DNA of 64,000 nt from Alkalihalobacillus deserti (GTDB lineage: Bacteria > Bacillota > Bacilli > Bacillales > Bacillaceae_D). The position numbers were made by a program, and so were the translations under genes. Below, piece after piece: positions 63,371 through 64,000 of the stretch; position 1 is the stretch's first letter, and each line of letters opens with the position of its first letter. Below the pieces are notes generated by a model. It did no database searches and had not been told where the DNA came from. It worked only from the letters and a program-made list of their open reading frames with translations. The stretch covers positions 1 through 64,000 of the forward strand of contig NZ_JAJAFR010000006.1 in the NCBI RefSeq assembly GCF_020734105.1. The letters are read 5' to 3'.

Positions 63371-63925
63371 ATGAGTTTGAAGGATTTAGAAGAGTTCTTA
63401 AATGATGATAATAATGAAGGTAATAATTTTGATTGGGAGAAAGAGAAGACTGATTGGTTAACGGCAGTTGATGATTTTTATCGTAACATTACCGAATGGT
63501 TGAAGCCAATTACTGAAAGGGATAACTCGAATTTAAAGATTACTTTGGATACATTAGTCATTAATGAAGAGGACATCGGAGAATATGAAGTTAAAAAGAT
63601 GAATATTTCCCTTAAAGGAAAGAGGGTGGTTCTTGAACCAATCGGAACGATGTTAATCGGTGCTAGAGGACGAATTGATATGAAAGGCACATATGGTACA
63701 GTTCGGTTTGTGTTAGTCGATAAGCGTTTAAATAAACCGAATGTAACTGTTCGTGTAGTAGATTCTACAGGTGAAAAAGCGCTGAATGAGACCAATAAAT
63801 CAACCTCTTCTCTTCCTAATGATTTTGGATGGAAAATCATTACGCCTCCGCCGAATGTTCAATATATTCCGTTAAATGAAGAAACGTTTACGCAATCTTT
63901 ATTATCGGTAATTAGAAATGTCTAA
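63371..63925 (+). CDS. Hypothetical protein of 184 residues
   Basis: Acidic N-terminus (MSLKDLEEFLNDDNN), a helix with Trp residues (DWLTAVDDFYRNITEWLKPI), then a beta-rich centre (VVLEPIGTMLIGARGRIDM, GTVRFVLVDKR). No signal peptide or TM. AAGGGAAG precedes the ATG. I recognise no family. It overlaps the next gene by 8 nt, so they form a pair; the pair lies where an accessory insertion is suspected. Confidence 0.7.
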   Translation: MSLKDLEEFLNDDNNEGNNFDWEKEKTDWLTAVDDFYRNITEWLKPITERDNSNLKITLDTLVINEEDIGEYEVKKMNISLKGKRVVLEPIGTMLIGARGRIDMKGTYGTVRFVLVDKRLNKPNVTVRVVDSTGEKALNETNKSTSSLPNDFGWKIITPPPNVQYIPLNEETFTQSLLSVIRNV

Positions 63926-64000
63926 TCAAAGCTACCGATTCTCTGGAGAAAATCAAAATGTCGAGGATCTTGCTCGTTGGTTTCAACTCAATACAGAATC
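63918..64000 (+). CDS. Start of an unknown gene (3' incomplete)
   Basis: ATG 63918 overlaps the previous stop by 8 nt; visible residues begin MSNQSYRFSGENQNVEDLAR and run off the window. Translational coupling with the 184-residue gene is likely. Product unknown. Confidence 0.6.
   Translation, partial: MSNQSYRFSGENQNVEDLARWFQLNTE

Overview
The window reads as a chromosomal segment of a low-GC, Gram-positive, motile, spore-forming member of the Bacillaceae. This rests on gene content and order: DegS/DegU, ComFA/ComFC, a late flagellar operon with FlgM, FliW and CsrA, sigma-D type promoters, an Sda checkpoint gene, TagO and LCP wall enzymes, and AGGAGG-type ribosome binding sites. Gene order resembles the Bacillus subtilis teichuronic acid/lytABC-tagU/yvyE-degSU-comF-flagellar region, but the wall polymer genes differ. 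Genus cannot be fixed from this sequence; an alkaliphilic Bacillus-like genus is possible.

Layout: (1) 1-2.45 kb, the 3' part of a surface protein made of nearly identical 83-residue Ig-like repeats. (2) 2.8-8 kb, three glycosyltransferases, GtaB and UDP-glucose dehydrogenase. (3) 8-22.3 kb, exported proteins: a subtilase, an amidase, an M14 peptidase, a beta-propeller protein and an NlpC/P60 peptidase, separated by decayed genes and a MITE, with the lipid II flippase Amj on the other strand. (4) 22.4-32.7 kb, TagO and an operon with the whole WbpA-B-E-D-I pathway to UDP-2,3-diacetamido-2,3-dideoxy-mannuronic acid, plus Wzz-, Wzx- and Wzy-type genes. (5) 32.8-37.3 kb (minus strand), SpoIID/LytB-like protein, SH3 protein, LCP ligase, YjbQ and Sda. 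(6) 37.7-45.4 kb, a small ORF, a NERD protein, a 103-bp minisatellite, YvyE, DegS-DegU, DegV, ComFA and ComFC. (7) 45.4-61.9 kb, yvyF-flgM-flgN-flgK-flgL-yviE-fliW-csrA, hag, a giant fibronectin-type surface protein behind a c-di-GMP riboswitch, flaG-fliD-fliS-fliT and a broken second fliT. (8) 62-64 kb, a Uma2 endonuclease and two unknown genes where B. subtilis has hpf-secA.

The most interesting reading is a complete wall-display system. Three hydrolases (amidase, M14 peptidase, NlpC/P60) share one helical module that resembles the wall-polymer-binding region of the S-layer protein SbsC. The surrounding genes appear to make a diacetamido-mannuronate secondary cell wall polymer, the class of polymer known from Geobacillus stearothermophilus that anchors SbsC-type S-layer proteins. 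TagO, three glycosyltransferases, flippase, polymerase, chain-length protein and LCP ligase would give a full Wzx/Wzy-type route. A second theme is the c-di-GMP riboswitch and large adhesin-like protein placed inside the flagellin locus, together with CsrA/FliW control of hag.
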